The notes under the pieces were generated by a model. It did not search any database, was not told the DNA's origin, and saw only the letters and a program-made list of their open reading frames with translations. Positions 62,536 through 64,000 of a stretch of 64,000 bases of DNA are shown piece after piece. The stretch covers positions 1-64,000 of the forward strand of contig JBHOQW010000106.1 in assembly GCA_042408665.1 (NCBI GenBank), read 5' to 3'. Within the stretch, counting starts at the first letter, position 1. Every line of letters starts with the position of its first letter. This stretch comes from CAUJGQ01 sp042408665 (GTDB taxonomy: Bacteria > Chloroflexota > Dehalococcoidia > CAUJGQ01). The translations under genes and the position numbers were made by a program.

Positions 62536-64000
62536 CCGTGTCATCGCCATCGCGCCATCCCATCCGCGTGCTGCCGCCCGACGTCGCCGAGCGGATCGCC
62601 GCCGGTGAGGTGATCGACCGTCCCGCGGCCGCCGCCAAGGAGCTGATCGAAAACGCGCTGGATGCCGGCGCCCGCCATATCCGCGTGGAGGTGCGCGGTG
62701 GCGGGCTGGAGCTGCTGCGCGTGGCGGACGACGGGTGCGGCATCCCGGCCGAGGAGATCGAGCTGGCGGTCGCCCGGCACGCCACCAGCAAGATCGCCCG
62801 CTTCGAGGACCTGGGCCGCCTCACGACGCTGGGGTTCCGGGGGGAGGCGCTGGCCAGCATCGCCGCCATCGGCGAGGTGACGCTGAGCAGCGCCGTGCCG
62901 GGTGCACCGGCCGGGGCGGGCGTGACGGTGCGCTTCGGCCAGGTGCTGGAGCGCGGCACGCGCGCCCGCACCCCCGGCACCACCGTCACGGTGCGCGACC
63001 TGTTCGGCAACGTGCCGGCGCGGCGGGCGTTCCTCAAGGCACAGCGCATCGAATCGGCGCGCATCGGCGAGACCGTGCGCCGCTACGCCGTCGGCCGGCC
63101 GGACGTGAGCTTCACGCTGGTGTTCGACGGCCGGCTGGCCTTCCACAGCGATGGGAGCGGCGACCTGCGCCGGGTCCTGGCCGCGCTCTACGGCCCCGGC
63201 GTGACGGAGTCGCTGGCCCCGCTGCGCGGCGAACTCCCAACCGGCGGGCGGCTGCACGGCCTGGTTAGCACGGGCGGCCCCTGGCACAGTGGCCGCCAGC
63301 ATGTGCTGCCTTTCATCAACGGGCGCTGGGTGCGGGTGGGCACGCTGCCGGCGGCGGTGGAGGCCGCCTATCGCCCCTTCGCGCCGGCCGGCCGCCACCC
63401 GCTGCTGGTCCTGTTCCTGGAGGTGCCGCCGGACCAGGTAGACGCCAACGTCCACCCCGCCAAGCTCGAGGTACGGCTGCGTGAGGACGAGGCGGTGACG
63501 GAGGCGATCCGCGCGGCGGTGGCCGCGGCGTTCGGACGCACGCCGGCCGGCGCCGGCGCCAGCCTGTCCTTGCAGTACCGACTGCCACTCGCCCGTACCC
63601 GGCGCGAGCGGCGGGTGGCCGAGCCGGAGGCGGGTTACGGGCGGGGCGGCCCGCCGGCCGAGGAGCTGCCGGCCGGGCTGCGCTTTCTGGCCACCGCGCG
63701 CGACGGCCTGATCGTGGCCGAGGGAGACGACGGCCTGTACCTGGTGGACCAGCACCGGGCGCACGAGCGGGTGCTGTTCGAGGCGTTGCAGGCCGGCGTG
63801 GGCGAAGGACCGCAGGCGCTGTTGGAGCCGGCGCTGGTGCGCCCCTCACCGGCCCAGGCGGCGCTGCTGGCGGCGCGGGCGGAGGAGCTGGCGACGCTCG
63901 GCTTCGTGCTGGAGGGCTTCGGCGCCGGGGCACTGGTGGCGCGGGCGGTGCCGGGCGCTCTGGGGAGCCTGGACGCGGAGACACTGGCGGCCCTGCTGGA
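62532..64000 (+). CDS. mutL: DNA mismatch repair protein MutL (partial, C-terminus outside window)
   Basis: GHKL ATPase that links MutS recognition to repair. Starts at GTG 62532 inside the mutS stop (GTGA overlap) and is open at the window end (489 codons seen). Motifs: VAERIAAGEV, ELIENALDAGA, ADDGCGI, HATSKI and TLGFRGEALASI, then the transducer VNVHPAK. The linker is short, and the C-terminal domain begins with VDQHRAHERVLFE, close to the DQHAx2Ex4E endonuclease motif with Arg for Ala. Confidence 0.96.
   Translation, partial: MTVSSPSRHPIRVLPPDVAERIAAGEVIDRPAAAAKELIENALDAGARHIRVEVRGGGLELLRVADDGCGIPAEEIELAVARHATSKIARFEDLGRLTTLGFRGEALASIAAIGEVTLSSAVPGAPAGAGVTVRFGQVLERGTRARTPGTTVTVRDLFGNVPARRAFLKAQRIESARIGETVRRYAVGRPDVSFTLVFDGRLAFHSDGSGDLRRVLAALYGPGVTESLAPLRGELPTGGRLHGLVSTGGPWHSGRQHVLPFINGRWVRVGTLPAAVEAAYRPFAPAGRHPLLVLFLEVPPDQVDANVHPAKLEVRLREDEAVTEAIRAAVAAAFGRTPAGAGASLSLQYRLPLARTRRERRVAEPEAGYGRGGPPAEELPAGLRFLATARDGLIVAEGDDGLYLVDQHRAHERVLFEALQAGVGEGPQALLEPALVRPSPAQAALLAARAEELATLGFVLEGFGAGALVARAVPGALGSLDAETLAALL

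Overview
The window is 64 kb of uniformly GC-rich bacterial chromosome with no mobile element, CRISPR array or rRNA. It most resembles a Chloroflexota genome of the Thermomicrobia/Sphaerobacter type. This is an inference from high GC, a tRNA gene without encoded CCA, RNase Y, a tryptophan T-box, an F420-type luciferase-like oxidoreductase, an E. coli/Thermus-type NuoG, and Gram-positive-like SOS and riboswitch logic. No marker gene here fixes the genus.

Layout. 1-4.24 kb (minus): a tryptophan operon, trpB2-trpS-trpE (trpE cut by the window edge), behind a promoter and a T-box leader with a UGG specifier. 4.4-6.4 kb (plus): recA-recX behind a promoter overlapped by an SOS-box-like palindrome. 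6.4-9.6 kb (plus): rny, a PHP phosphoesterase and fabZ. 9.6-11.6 kb: a small membrane protein, tRNA-Asp(GTC), a DUF2231 membrane protein and Hsp20. 11.7-28 kb (minus): a complete respiratory complex I operon, nuoA-B-CD-E-F-G-H-I-J-K-L-M-N, followed by a divergent second NuoF-like gene. A 44-codon open frame with a haem-c motif lies just upstream of and into nuoA. 28-39.8 kb is a catabolic and peptidase region: alpha/beta hydrolase, M20 peptidase, DinB-like protein, Cys-rich copper-storage-like protein, MoaD-like protein, two prolyl-oligopeptidase-family enzymes, an acyl-CoA synthetase (NDP-forming) like protein, a decayed EamA transporter and a luciferase-like oxidoreductase. 39.8-42.9 kb (minus): a secreted helical protein, an OmpR-family regulator and its histidine kinase, with a candidate regulator-binding direct repeat upstream. 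43-49.2 kb: M16 peptidase, a pseudo-C39-like protein, a zinc ribbon, a DinB protein, a secreted protein and an MFS exporter. 49.2-53.6 kb (minus): nitrogen control, amtB-glnK-glnD. 53.7-56.6 kb: SbcD-like phosphoesterase, a degenerate GGDEF domain, a small protein and a type-2 malate/lactate dehydrogenase. 56.7-59.8 kb (minus): a thiamine-salvage operon (TPP riboswitch, NCS1 permease, two distinct TenA proteins). 59.8-64 kb (plus): mutS-mutL, with mutL cut by the window edge.

The best-supported regulatory findings are the T-box (charged/uncharged tRNA-Trp sensing), the TPP riboswitch with its own promoter and intrinsic terminator, the recA SOS box and the TTAAGG direct repeat ahead of the two-component operon. 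The most unusual protein-level observations are the second NuoF paralogue with altered NADH-site motifs, the ubiquitin-like protein with four residues after its GG, the TenA_C plus TenA_E pair, the GGDEF-like protein lacking its signature, and the cytochrome-c-like short frame at nuoA. No wholly new multi-gene system was convincingly identified.
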